This document shows, one piece after another, positions 34,715 through 41,811 of a DNA stretch of 64,000 nt. The DNA is taken from NCBI GenBank assembly GCA_942492825.1, contig OW818635.1, positions 1,902,549 through 1,966,548 of the forward strand, read 5' to 3'. Each line of letters begins with the position of its first letter. The first letter of the stretch is position 1. Source of the DNA: GWE2-51-13 sp942492825. Its GTDB lineage: Bacteria; Bacillota_I; Bacilli_A; Erysipelotrichales; Erysipelotrichaceae. A program made the position numbers and the translations under genes. The notes below the pieces were generated by a model that worked only from the letters and a program-made list of their open reading frames with translations, was not told the origin of the DNA and ran no database searches.

Positions 34715-36033
34715 TCGGGCAAATCGGCTTGCTATTCTTGTTGATTATTTTGAACGCCTTTTTCGCAGCCTCGGAAATCGCTTTGATCTCCCTCAACGAT
34801 AATAAAATCCGCCTGATGGCGGAAGATGGCAATAAGAAAGCCAAACAGCTGCAACATATCCTTGATAAACCGACCCGTTTTTTGTCGACCATTCAGATCG
34901 GCATCACCTTGGCGGGCTTTTTAGCGTCAGCCTTCGCTTCGGAAAGCTTTGCGACTCCGTTGGTCGAGTTGATGAAGAATTTGAACCTGAATGTTACGGA
35001 CTCACTCTTGAAAACAATCGCGATGATCGTCATCACGATGATCCTCTCTTATTTCAGTTTAGTGTTAGGGGAACTTGTTCCCAAACGTATCGCGATGAAC
35101 CTCGCGGAACCGATCGCGTTCAAAGTCATTGGTATCTTGCGATTCATATCGATCGTCTTGCGGCCGATGGTACAACTGTTGACCTGGTCGACCAATTTCT
35201 TCGTTCGACTTTTCGGTTTTGATCCCAACCAACAAAGCGATCAAGTCACGGAAGAAGAGATCCGGATGATGGTCGATGTAGGTGAAGAAAAAGGCACGAT
35301 CCGTGAAACCGAAAAAGAGATGATCAACAATATCTTCGAATTCGACAATAAGATCGTTTCCGACATCATGACCCATCGGACCGAGATCGCCGGAATTCCC
35401 ATGGATGCGAAACTTACCGACGTGTTAAAAATCGTCGCGACCGAACAGTATACCCGCTTTCCGGTATATCGTGAAAGCATCGACGATATCATCGGGGTCG
35501 TCCATGTTAAAGACTTGATCCAGTATGTCGAGATGCAAGACAAAGAAAGTTTCGCGCTGACGACGATTTTGCGTTCGCCCTACTATGTGCCGGAATCCAA
35601 ACGGATCGACGAACTGTTTCGTGAACTTCAATTAAACAAGACGCATATCGCAGTCGTCATTGACGAATACGGCGGTACCGGCGGGATCGTCACGATCGAA
35701 GACTTGATCGAAGAAATCGTCGGGAATATCTTCGACGAATATGATGAAGACGAAATTGAAATCAAACAGATCAACGAATCGACGTTTGATGTGGAAGGAT
35801 CGACGACCTTGGATGAATTGGAAGAAGACCTCGAAATCAAACTTCCGATCGAAGAGTATGATACCTTAAGTGGCTTTATCATCGGACAACTGGGTCGGAT
35901 TCCCAACGAAGACGAACATCCGGAAGTCACGGTCGACGGAATTCTTTACAGAGTACTGAAGGTCGATGAAAAACGGATCACCAAAGTCCAGATCGTCAAA
36001 CCCGAGATTCTCGGCGATATCTACGAGCAGTAA
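34711..36033 (+). CDS. CNNM/CorC-HlyC family transporter (hemolysin C-like)
   Basis: 440 residues. The N-terminal DUF21/CNNM membrane domain (about 1-190) has FFAASEIALISLNDNKI and VLGELVPKRIAM. Two CBS domains follow (DIMTHRTEIAGIPMDAKLTDVL; FRELQLNKTHIAVVIDEYGG). A C-terminal CorC_HlyC domain (FDVEGSTTLDELEEDL) ends the protein. Family members are implicated in Mg2+ or Co2+ efflux in the cytoplasmic membrane. Its ATG overlaps the stop of the small upstream frame. Confidence 0.9.
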   Translation: MIGQIGLLFLLIILNAFFAASEIALISLNDNKIRLMAEDGNKKAKQLQHILDKPTRFLSTIQIGITLAGFLASAFASESFATPLVELMKNLNLNVTDSLLKTIAMIVITMILSYFSLVLGELVPKRIAMNLAEPIAFKVIGILRFISIVLRPMVQLLTWSTNFFVRLFGFDPNQQSDQVTEEEIRMMVDVGEEKGTIRETEKEMINNIFEFDNKIVSDIMTHRTEIAGIPMDAKLTDVLKIVATEQYTRFPVYRESIDDIIGVVHVKDLIQYVEMQDKESFALTTILRSPYYVPESKRIDELFRELQLNKTHIAVVIDEYGGTGGIVTIEDLIEEIVGNIFDEYDEDEIEIKQINESTFDVEGSTTLDELEEDLEIKLPIEEYDTLSGFIIGQLGRIPNEDEHPEVTVDGILYRVLKVDEKRITKVQIVKPEILGDIYEQ

Positions 36034-36037
36034 TCAA

Positions 36038-36065
36038 AAATCCCTTCAACGAAGGGATTTCTTTT
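36038..36065. terminator. Bidirectional terminator
   Basis: AAATCCCTTC-AAC-GAAGGGATTT hairpin followed by CTTTT, between convergent genes. Confidence 0.85.
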
Positions 36066-36066
36066 C

Positions 36067-37092
36067 TTATTTTTGTTTTACGGGATAAGCTCGCCCATAC
36101 GACGTGATGAGTTGGTCGACTTTTCCGTCACTTGCCAACACAGAATGCATCCAATAAGGATTGCGCAACAGTTCACGTCCCAGTGCCACAAGATCGCATT
36201 TCTCTTCATTTAAGATCGATTCGGCGAACTCGACGGATGTGATCAATCCGACCGCGATCACCGGTAAGCTAAGATGTTTCTTGAGATACGATGCGAACTC
36301 GACCTGATAGCCTTCCTTCAACGGGATCGTACGCATGACATTGCCACCGGAGGAAACATGGACAAGATCGATCTTTTCACGGACTTGTTGGAGGATGCGT
36401 CCGACTTCGGCGACATCCAATCCTTCCTCATCCCAGTCCGTCGCAGATACACGGACTTGCAGAACTTTTTCTTCCGGCCAGTATTTTCTGATTTCCTCGA
36501 CGATCTCACGCAAGAAACGTCCGCGGTTCTCGGTGGTTCCGCCATACTCGTCGACGCGATGATTGGATAGCGGGGAAGTGAATTGATGGACCAGATAACC
36601 ATGGGCACCATGAATTTCCACGGCGTCAAATCCCGCTAAATGCGCACGACGCGCAGCTTGACCGAACGCTTTGACGACCGTTTCGATGTCTTCATGGGTC
36701 ATCGCTTCGGGAACTTCGTAGCGATCGCTATGCGTGATCGCACTGGGTGCCAAACGTCGTAATCCGGTCGTTTCGCTTTTACGTCCGGCATGGATGATCT
36801 GTAAGCCGATCTTCGAACCGTAACGATGGACTTCCTCGACGATTTCCTTGAAATGAGGAATGAAACTGTCGTCCCAGATCCCCAAGCAGTTGTCGGTAAT
36901 CCGACCTCCCGGCATAACGCCGGTCGCTTCGACGATGATATAGCCGACTTTACCGAAGGCCGCATCGGTATAGTGAGTGAAATGAAATTTGTTGGGAACG
37001 CCGTCAATCGCTTGATACATACACATCGGCGGCATCACCAAGCGGTTTGGCAACTCCAGATTCTTCAATCGATAAGGTTGGGTAATTAACAT
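36067..37092 (-). CDS. namA: NADPH dehydrogenase, Old Yellow Enzyme family (YqjM-like)
   Basis: 341 residues, the size of B. subtilis YqjM. FMN/ligand blocks are seen: NRLVMPPMCMYQA (with Cys near residue 26, as in YqjM), GLQIIHAGRKS, FDAVEIHGAHGYLVHQFTSP, VRVSATDWDEEGLD and VALGRELLRNP. It reduces activated C=C bonds of enones and xenobiotics with NADPH. The start at 37092 follows TTGGAGG; the in-frame ATG 18 bases upstream lacks a site. Confidence 0.92.
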   Translation of the reverse strand: MLITQPYRLKNLELPNRLVMPPMCMYQAIDGVPNKFHFTHYTDAAFGKVGYIIVEATGVMPGGRITDNCLGIWDDSFIPHFKEIVEEVHRYGSKIGLQIIHAGRKSETTGLRRLAPSAITHSDRYEVPEAMTHEDIETVVKAFGQAARRAHLAGFDAVEIHGAHGYLVHQFTSPLSNHRVDEYGGTTENRGRFLREIVEEIRKYWPEEKVLQVRVSATDWDEEGLDVAEVGRILQQVREKIDLVHVSSGGNVMRTIPLKEGYQVEFASYLKKHLSLPVIAVGLITSVEFAESILNEEKCDLVALGRELLRNPYWMHSVLASDGKVDQLITSYGRAYPVKQK

Positions 37093-37171
37093 AGGACCTC
37101 CAAGGGACATGCCCTTTCTAAGTTTACGATAAGTCCGTCCGAGTGTAAAGGCAGGTTACCGAATCGAAGCG

Positions 37172-37200
37172 TTGACAAGGCATTGACGAAGTGATATAAA
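37172..37200 (+). promoter_or_regulatory. Promoter of the riboswitch-CDF unit
   Basis: Perfect TTGACA (37172-37177), 17-base spacer, TATAAA (37195-37200). Confidence 0.65.
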
Positions 37201-37224
37201 TAAGAAAATGCACTGCTTTCCAAT

Positions 37225-37343
37225 CGGAAATCGACGGTACACAGACCAAACAGGCGGACGCGAAACGACCGCCGGGCCAATCGGCAGCAGAGTGACACGC
37301 ATCACATCTGCGGGACGGAATGTTCCACGGATGTGTTTTTTTT
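37225..37343 (+). promoter_or_regulatory. Probable NiCo (czcD) riboswitch with terminator platform
   Basis: Between promoter and the CDF gene lies a multi-helix RNA: GGCGG/CCGCC (37253-37257/37269-37273), a short GCC-AATC-GGC hairpin (37276-37285), and GCAGAGTG...TCTGC (37287-37311), with CAGGC, GGCAG and GGGACGG junction segments reminiscent of NiCo riboswitches. A terminator, CACATC...GATGTG (37303-37308/37330-37335) with eight T's, re-uses the 3' strand of the last aptamer helix, so aptamer and terminator exclude each other. This predicts an ON switch on ligand binding. The class assignment rests on layout and on the CDF gene, not on a covariance search. Confidence 0.55.
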
Positions 37344-37398
37344 ACCTGATATAGACCTTTTGGGCATTATATAGCCCAAATTTGAAAGGAGCTACACC

Positions 37399-38286
37399 AT
37401 GACAAATAGTTACACTAAAATCAAACAAGTCCTCTGGATCATCCTCTTCGCCAATCTCGCGGTCGCATTCGCGAAGATTTTCGTGGGGGTATCGATTCAT
37501 TCCGCATCCGTTTTGGCGGATGGATTTCACTCGATCACCGACGGATCCGGAAACGTCGTGGGATTGATTGGAATCGCTTTGGCCAGTCGTCCGGATGACG
37601 ATGATCATCCTTATGGACATGCGAAGTTCGAAACGCTTTCCAGCCTTGTCATCGTCGGAATGTTGGTGTACCTCAGTATCCAAATCATCTCCTCCGCGTA
37701 TGGGAAGTTTGTAAACCCGGTCACACCGCAAATCGAGGCTTCAACATTTATCGTGATGGCCGCGACCTTTGCGATCAACGTCGTTGTGACCGTGCTTGAA
37801 CACAAACAAGGGGTCAAATATCATTCTTCCATATTGATCAGCGATGCCATGCATACGCGTAGCGATCTTTTTGTGACCTTGGGTGTCATCGCTTCCTTGG
37901 TGTTGGTGAAGATGGGCATGCCGGTATGGATCGATCCGTTAGTATCCTTGGTTGTCGCAGGGTTTATTCTAAAAGCCGCATATGACATCTTCCGCATGTC
38001 CAGCAAAATCCTGCTTGACTCGAAAGCAACCGACGAAAAAGAGATCCGTGAAGTATTGCAACCATTATCTCAAATCAAAGGGATGCACCGGATTCGTTCG
38101 CGTGGTACCGAACAGAGCTTGTTTATCGACTTGCATGTCTGGGCGGACAAAGACATGACCCTCAGCGAAACCCACGAACTCTCACATCAGATCGAAGAGT
38201 TATTGAAGGAACACTACGCTCCAGCCAAAGTCCAAGTGATCTCGCATATGGAACCCTTCATCGAAAAATACGAAAGGCGTCGCTAG
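37399..38286 (+). CDS. Cation diffusion facilitator (CDF) metal exporter
   Basis: 295 residues with six N-terminal helices and a C-terminal cytoplasmic ferredoxin-like domain. Metal-site motifs are HSASVLADGFHSITDG in helix 2 and SDAMHTRSDLFVTLG in helix 5; DDDDHPYGHAKFE follows helix 2-3. It should export divalent metal by proton antiport. Since the upstream RNA looks like a NiCo-type riboswitch, Co2+/Ni2+ export is the best guess, but Zn2+, Mn2+ or Fe2+ are possible. Confidence 0.9.
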   Translation: MTNSYTKIKQVLWIILFANLAVAFAKIFVGVSIHSASVLADGFHSITDGSGNVVGLIGIALASRPDDDDHPYGHAKFETLSSLVIVGMLVYLSIQIISSAYGKFVNPVTPQIEASTFIVMAATFAINVVVTVLEHKQGVKYHSSILISDAMHTRSDLFVTLGVIASLVLVKMGMPVWIDPLVSLVVAGFILKAAYDIFRMSSKILLDSKATDEKEIREVLQPLSQIKGMHRIRSRGTEQSLFIDLHVWADKDMTLSETHELSHQIEELLKEHYAPAKVQVISHMEPFIEKYERRR

Positions 38287-38296
38287 ACGCCTTTGG
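38273..38296. terminator. Bidirectional terminator between CDF and rrf2 genes
   Basis: AAAGGCGTC-GCTA-GACGCCTTT hairpin overlapping the CDF stop codon. Confidence 0.75.
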
Positions 38297-38297
38297 C

Positions 38298-38723
38298 TTA
38301 GATATAGAACATCAATGATTCTTGTTGGGCGTCTTTCGTCTTCTTCGCTAATTGCCTTAAGGTCAAATCCATATAGGAGCCCTCAAACCCCTCTTGCATC
38401 CGATCATACACCTGTTGTTTGATGACACGATTCAACGTCGAATCCTCGCAACTATCCGATGTAATTTCGAAAAAAGCCGGTTCCAAGGTTTGTAGGACTT
38501 GTTTGACGGTGATCTTGTCATCCACCAATCGATATCCGCCTTGCGCACCTTTGGTCGCCAATACCAAACCGTTGGTCTTTAATGGATTGAGAACTTGTTC
38601 AAGGTAGATTTTCGATAAACCCAGTTCTTGACTCAAGGTCATGACGGATACGGTATTTTCTGGCTGTTTCGCCAACGTGACCATCACCGCCAACCCGTAA
38701 CGTGCTTTGGATGAAACGCGCAT
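38298..38723 (-). CDS. Rrf2-family regulator (CymR-like)
   Basis: 141 residues. An N-terminal winged helix, RVSSKARYGLAVMVTLA, with the recognition helix in LSKIYLEQVLNPLKTNGLV, and then KGAQGGYRL, is typical of Rrf2 proteins. It has a single Cys (SDSCEDS) rather than the three of IscR, so an Fe-S sensor of IscR type is unlikely and a CymR-type cysteine regulator is favoured. In Bacillus/Staphylococcus CymR works in complex with CysK, whose gene is divergently adjacent here. The start at 38723 follows AGGAGG; an upstream in-frame ATG at 38756 has no site. Confidence 0.8.
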   Translation of the reverse strand: MRVSSKARYGLAVMVTLAKQPENTVSVMTLSQELGLSKIYLEQVLNPLKTNGLVLATKGAQGGYRLVDDKITVKQVLQTLEPAFFEITSDSCEDSTLNRVIKQQVYDRMQEGFEGSYMDLTLRQLAKKTKDAQQESLMFYI

Positions 38724-38743
38724 GATACCTCCTATCGTCCCGA

Positions 38744-38772
38744 TTGACAAAATCAATCGATTCCGTCATAAT
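38744..38772 (+). promoter_or_regulatory. Promoter of cysK
   Basis: Perfect TTGACA (38744-38749), 17-base spacer, CATAAT (38767-38772). A minus-strand TATAAT at 38771-38776 may serve the rrf2 gene. Confidence 0.6.
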
Positions 38773-38784
38773 TATAACATATAA

Positions 38785-38805
38785 AACATAGTTATGTACT
38801 ATGTT
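38785..38805. promoter_or_regulatory. Perfect palindromic operator between rrf2 and cysK
   Basis: AACATAGT-TATGT-ACTATGTT, 8-bp arms with a 5-base spacer. It starts about 12 bases after the cysK -10, so a bound protein would block transcription. It also overlaps the expected -35 of the divergent rrf2 promoter. It is most simply a binding site of the Rrf2 regulator, giving repression of cysK and autoregulation. Confidence 0.6.
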
Positions 38806-38815
38806 AGGAGGAATT

Positions 38816-39754
38816 ATGTCAAAAATCTACACTTCGGTTTCAGAACTGATCGGAAATACACCTTTATTGGAGATAAGTCGTTTTGCGCAACGCAACGATG
38901 TCCGTGCCCGCATCTTAGTCAAACTCGAATCCCGTAACCCCGGAGGAAGCGTCAAAGACCGTATCGCTAAAAACATGATCAAGACCGCGGAAGAACGCGG
39001 ACTCTTGAAAACCGGATCCACCATTGTCGAACCCACTAGCGGAAACACTGGGATCGGCTTGGCCAGCTTAGCGGCCGCCAAAGGATATCGCATCATCTTG
39101 ACCATGCCTGAAACGATGTCCATCGAACGACGCAAGTTGCTCGCCGCCTATGGTGCCGAACTTGTCTTAACCGAAGGTCCCAAAGGCATGAAAGGGGCAA
39201 TCGCCAAAGCCGAAGAACTAGTCCGCGAAATCCCCAATGCGTTCATGCCCGCCCAATTCGATAATCCGTCCAACCCGGAAATCCATCGTTTGACCACCGG
39301 ACCGGAAATCTGGGAAGATACCGATGGAACCGTCGATTTTCTGGTCGCAGGCATCGGAACCGGCGGAACGATCACCGGAAGTGGTGAATATTTGAAATCC
39401 AAGAACCCAAATGTTAAAATAGTGGCGGTAGAACCCAAAGACTCGCCGATGTTGAGCGAAGGGAAGGCCGGACCGCACAAGATCCAAGGGATCGGTGCGG
39501 GCTTTATTCCTTCGATTCTGAATACGTCGATTTACGACGAAGTGATCACGGTCGAAAACCAACAAGCCTTCGAAGCTTCGCGTCAACTCGCGAAAACCGA
39601 AGGACTTCTCGCAGGAATCTCCTCGGGAGCCGCTCTACACGCGGCGTTGGCGATTGCCAAGCGTCCGGAAAACGCCGATAAAACCATCGTCGTCATCTTG
39701 CCGGACGGTGGAGAACGTTATCTGTCGACGGCGTTATTTGGTGAAACCGAATAA
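38816..39754 (+). CDS. cysK: Cysteine synthase A (O-acetylserine sulfhydrylase)
   Basis: 312 residues, full length. PLP Lys in NPGGSVKDRIAKNM (about residue 46), substrate loop EPTSGNTGIGLASLAA, phosphate-binding AGIGTGGTITG and the C-terminal GLLAGISSGAALHAA. It makes cysteine from O-acetylserine and sulfide. The start at 38816 follows AGGAGG. It is divergent from a CymR-like gene and 17 bases upstream of an ECF S-component gene. No cysE is nearby. Confidence 0.94.
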   Translation: MSKIYTSVSELIGNTPLLEISRFAQRNDVRARILVKLESRNPGGSVKDRIAKNMIKTAEERGLLKTGSTIVEPTSGNTGIGLASLAAAKGYRIILTMPETMSIERRKLLAAYGAELVLTEGPKGMKGAIAKAEELVREIPNAFMPAQFDNPSNPEIHRLTTGPEIWEDTDGTVDFLVAGIGTGGTITGSGEYLKSKNPNVKIVAVEPKDSPMLSEGKAGPHKIQGIGAGFIPSILNTSIYDEVITVENQQAFEASRQLAKTEGLLAGISSGAALHAALAIAKRPENADKTIVVILPDGGERYLSTALFGETE

Positions 39755-39771
39755 AAAGAAAGAGGAATCGT

Positions 39772-40350
39772 ATGAACCCCAATCGGAAAAGGATCGTTGA
39801 AATCACGACGACTGGTTTGTTTATCGCTATCATCGTCGTCATGACGTTTGTCCCCAATCTTGGATACATCACGATCGGAACCTTATCGATCACGACGATC
39901 CATGTACCTGTCATCATCGGCTCCGCATTGTTAGGTCCGATCGGCGGTTTGATTTTGGGCTTTACGTGGGGCTTGACGAGTTTCATCAAAGTGTTCGTGG
40001 CGGCGGTCAGTCCCATCGAACTGGCGCTTTTCAGTAATCCGTTGATTTCGATCTTACCGCGCATTTTGGTCGGCTTGCTTGTGGCGCTTGCGGCAGGCGG
40101 ATTGACGAAGTTGCTGAAGAAAGATTATCCCAGAGACATCGCGATCGCGGTGCTCGGGACCGTATTGAATACGACCTTCGTTTTGGGTGCGATCGGGATC
40201 TTCGCGGGCGGAACGTTATTTCCCCAAGATCAAACTCTAACCACGATCCTTAAGTTCATCATCGGGACCAACGGTTTGGTCGAGATCGGCGTGGCTGTCT
40301 TGCTTGTGCCGGTCATCCTATCGCGATTACGCAAAGTCATTCGAAACTAA
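39772..40350 (+). CDS. ECF transporter S component
   Basis: 192 residues with about six hydrophobic helices. The pattern (short cationic N-terminus, TIGTLSITTIHVPVIIGSALLGPIGG loop, GFTWGLTSFIK) is that of ECF-type substrate-binding subunits, which pair with a shared EcfAAT energising module encoded elsewhere. The substrate is unknown; relatives of this shape take up vitamins such as pantothenate, riboflavin or folate. Close spacing to cysK suggests one transcript. A terminator follows. Confidence 0.82.
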   Translation: MNPNRKRIVEITTTGLFIAIIVVMTFVPNLGYITIGTLSITTIHVPVIIGSALLGPIGGLILGFTWGLTSFIKVFVAAVSPIELALFSNPLISILPRILVGLLVALAAGGLTKLLKKDYPRDIAIAVLGTVLNTTFVLGAIGIFAGGTLFPQDQTLTTILKFIIGTNGLVEIGVAVLLVPVILSRLRKVIRN

Positions 40351-40374
40351 ACATCCCTCGGGATGTTTTTTTTG
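40350..40374 (+). terminator. Intrinsic terminator of the cysK operon
   Basis: AACATCC-CTCG-GGATGTT hairpin followed by a long T-run. Confidence 0.88.
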
Positions 40375-40441
40375 TCGGTCATCACAATATGAGAAACATT
40401 CTTAATATGATAGGATATGTATACATTCGGAGGATACAACC

Positions 40442-41044
40442 ATGAAATACACATTACCCGCACTTCCTTTTTCCGCAGAAGCCCTTGAACCGTACATCGA
40501 TACGTTGACAATGACGATTCATCATGACAAACATCACCAGGCGTACGTCGACAATCTCAACGCCGCCTTGGATAAACATCCCGAACTCTACGATGTTCCG
40601 CTCGCAAAACTGCTTTCCGAGTTGGACACAGTTCCCGAAGACATTCGCACGGCGGTTCGCAATAACGGCGGCGGTCACTTTAACCACAGTCTATTCTGGA
40701 CCTTATTGACACCGGCGAAAGGCCAAGCGCCTTCCGGGGAACTGCTGTTCGCAATCGAGCGTGACTTCAGTTCGCTAGACGCATTTAAAGACAAATTCGC
40801 CACGGCGGCGAAAACCCGTTTCGGAAGCGGTTGGGCTTGGTTGCTTGTCACCCCTGACAAGAAACTAAGCGTCGTTTCTTCCGCCAACCAAGATGTTCCC
40901 CTCAGCGAAGGCAAGCCGATATTGGCCCTTGACGTTTGGGAACATGCTTACTACCTTCATTACCAAAACCGACGTCCGGATTACATCAATGCATTCTGGA
41001 ACATCGTCAATTGGGATGAAGTATCACGCCTTTTCCAGGAATGA
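40442..41044 (+). CDS. sodA: Superoxide dismutase (Mn/Fe family)
   Basis: 200 residues. Metal ligands are His27 (TIHHDKHH), His82 (GGGHFNHSLFW), Asp164 and His168 (LDVWEHAYY). A Gln in SSANQDVPL together with Gly77 is the pattern of manganese enzymes rather than iron enzymes. It converts superoxide to oxygen and peroxide in the cytoplasm. Start follows CGGAGG. Monocistronic with a strong terminator. Confidence 0.95.
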   Translation: MKYTLPALPFSAEALEPYIDTLTMTIHHDKHHQAYVDNLNAALDKHPELYDVPLAKLLSELDTVPEDIRTAVRNNGGGHFNHSLFWTLLTPAKGQAPSGELLFAIERDFSSLDAFKDKFATAAKTRFGSGWAWLLVTPDKKLSVVSSANQDVPLSEGKPILALDVWEHAYYLHYQNRRPDYINAFWNIVNWDEVSRLFQE

Positions 41045-41075
41045 TCAAGTTCCTTTCTCCCTCCCCCTTTGTATT

Positions 41076-41101
41076 GCCCGGTGGCGACCGGGCTTTTTTT
41101 T
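41076..41101 (+). terminator. Intrinsic terminator of sodA
   Basis: GCCCGGT (41076-41082) pairs with ACCGGGC (41087-41093), then a long T-run. Confidence 0.9.
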
Positions 41102-41102
41102 A

Positions 41103-41130
41103 TTGAGACGTGAAAACGTTATGTTATAAT
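41103..41130 (+). promoter_or_regulatory. Promoter of the GntR-RCK regulator gene
   Basis: TTGAGA (41103-41108), 16-base spacer, perfect TATAAT (41125-41130). Confidence 0.65.
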
Positions 41131-41152
41131 GGTTGCGAACACAGAGGTCAGT

Positions 41153-41779
41153 ATGAAACGAAACAGCTCGCAACCGGTATACGCGCAAATCGCGCTTGAC
41201 ATCGCTTCGCGGATCGCACGCGAAGACTTGAAGGAAAACACACGCATCTCAGGGCGCTCTTTGATGTCGAGCGAGTATGGCGTTTCACCTGAAACGATCC
41301 GTCGATCCCTTGGACTCTTGGAGGAAACCGGCATCGTGGAAGTCCGCCATAACAGCGGGGCGGTCATCAAATCCAAGCAACAAGCATTGCTTTATCTGGA
41401 ACGCTTTAGTGGAAACAACGATGTCCACCGTTTGAAACATGAACTCAAACTGATGATGGCGGAACGATCGAAACTCGATGACAAGATCGTCTCCTTGGTC
41501 AATCAAATCGCCGATCTCAATCAGAAATACAGTTATTCCGATCCCTTGATGAAATTCGAAATCCCTATCCCTGTCGGATCGCACATCGTTGGTAAGACGA
41601 TCGGCGAATCGACGTTCTGGCAAAACACCCAAGCGACGATCATCGCGATCAACCGTGAAGGCAAGATGATTCTTTCTCCGGGCGCTAGTGCGACATTCAT
41701 GGCGAAAGACGTGCTCATCGTTATCGGGGATATCCAATTGGCTGACAACGTAAAGGAATTCGTACGAAAGAAAAAATAG
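41153..41779 (+). CDS. GntR-type regulator with C-terminal RCK_C (TrkA-C) domain, BusR-like
   Basis: 208 residues. An N-terminal GntR winged helix (about 1-75: SGRSLMSSEYGVSPETIRRS), a predicted coiled coil (about 90-135, VHRLKHELKLMMAERSKL), then an RCK_C domain (about 142-205: SHIVGKTIGESTFWQNTQAT...MAKDVLIVIGD). This is the layout of BusR, a c-di-AMP-responsive repressor of osmolyte uptake in lactococci and streptococci, so c-di-AMP sensing is a reasonable inference. Start at 41153 after AGAGGT. Its targets are not evident; no osmolyte transporter is nearby. Confidence 0.8.
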   Translation: MKRNSSQPVYAQIALDIASRIAREDLKENTRISGRSLMSSEYGVSPETIRRSLGLLEETGIVEVRHNSGAVIKSKQQALLYLERFSGNNDVHRLKHELKLMMAERSKLDDKIVSLVNQIADLNQKYSYSDPLMKFEIPIPVGSHIVGKTIGESTFWQNTQATIIAINREGKMILSPGASATFMAKDVLIVIGDIQLADNVKEFVRKKK

Positions 41780-41797
41780 TCCCGACCGGGGCTATTT
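41774..41797 (+). terminator. Weak hairpin after the GntR-RCK gene
   Basis: AAATAG-T-CCC pairs with GGG-G-CTATTT (41788-41797); the T-run is short (TTTCATT), so termination may be partial and the U32 gene may be co-transcribed. Confidence 0.5.
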
Positions 41798-41811
41798 CAT
41801 TGTGAGGTAAG

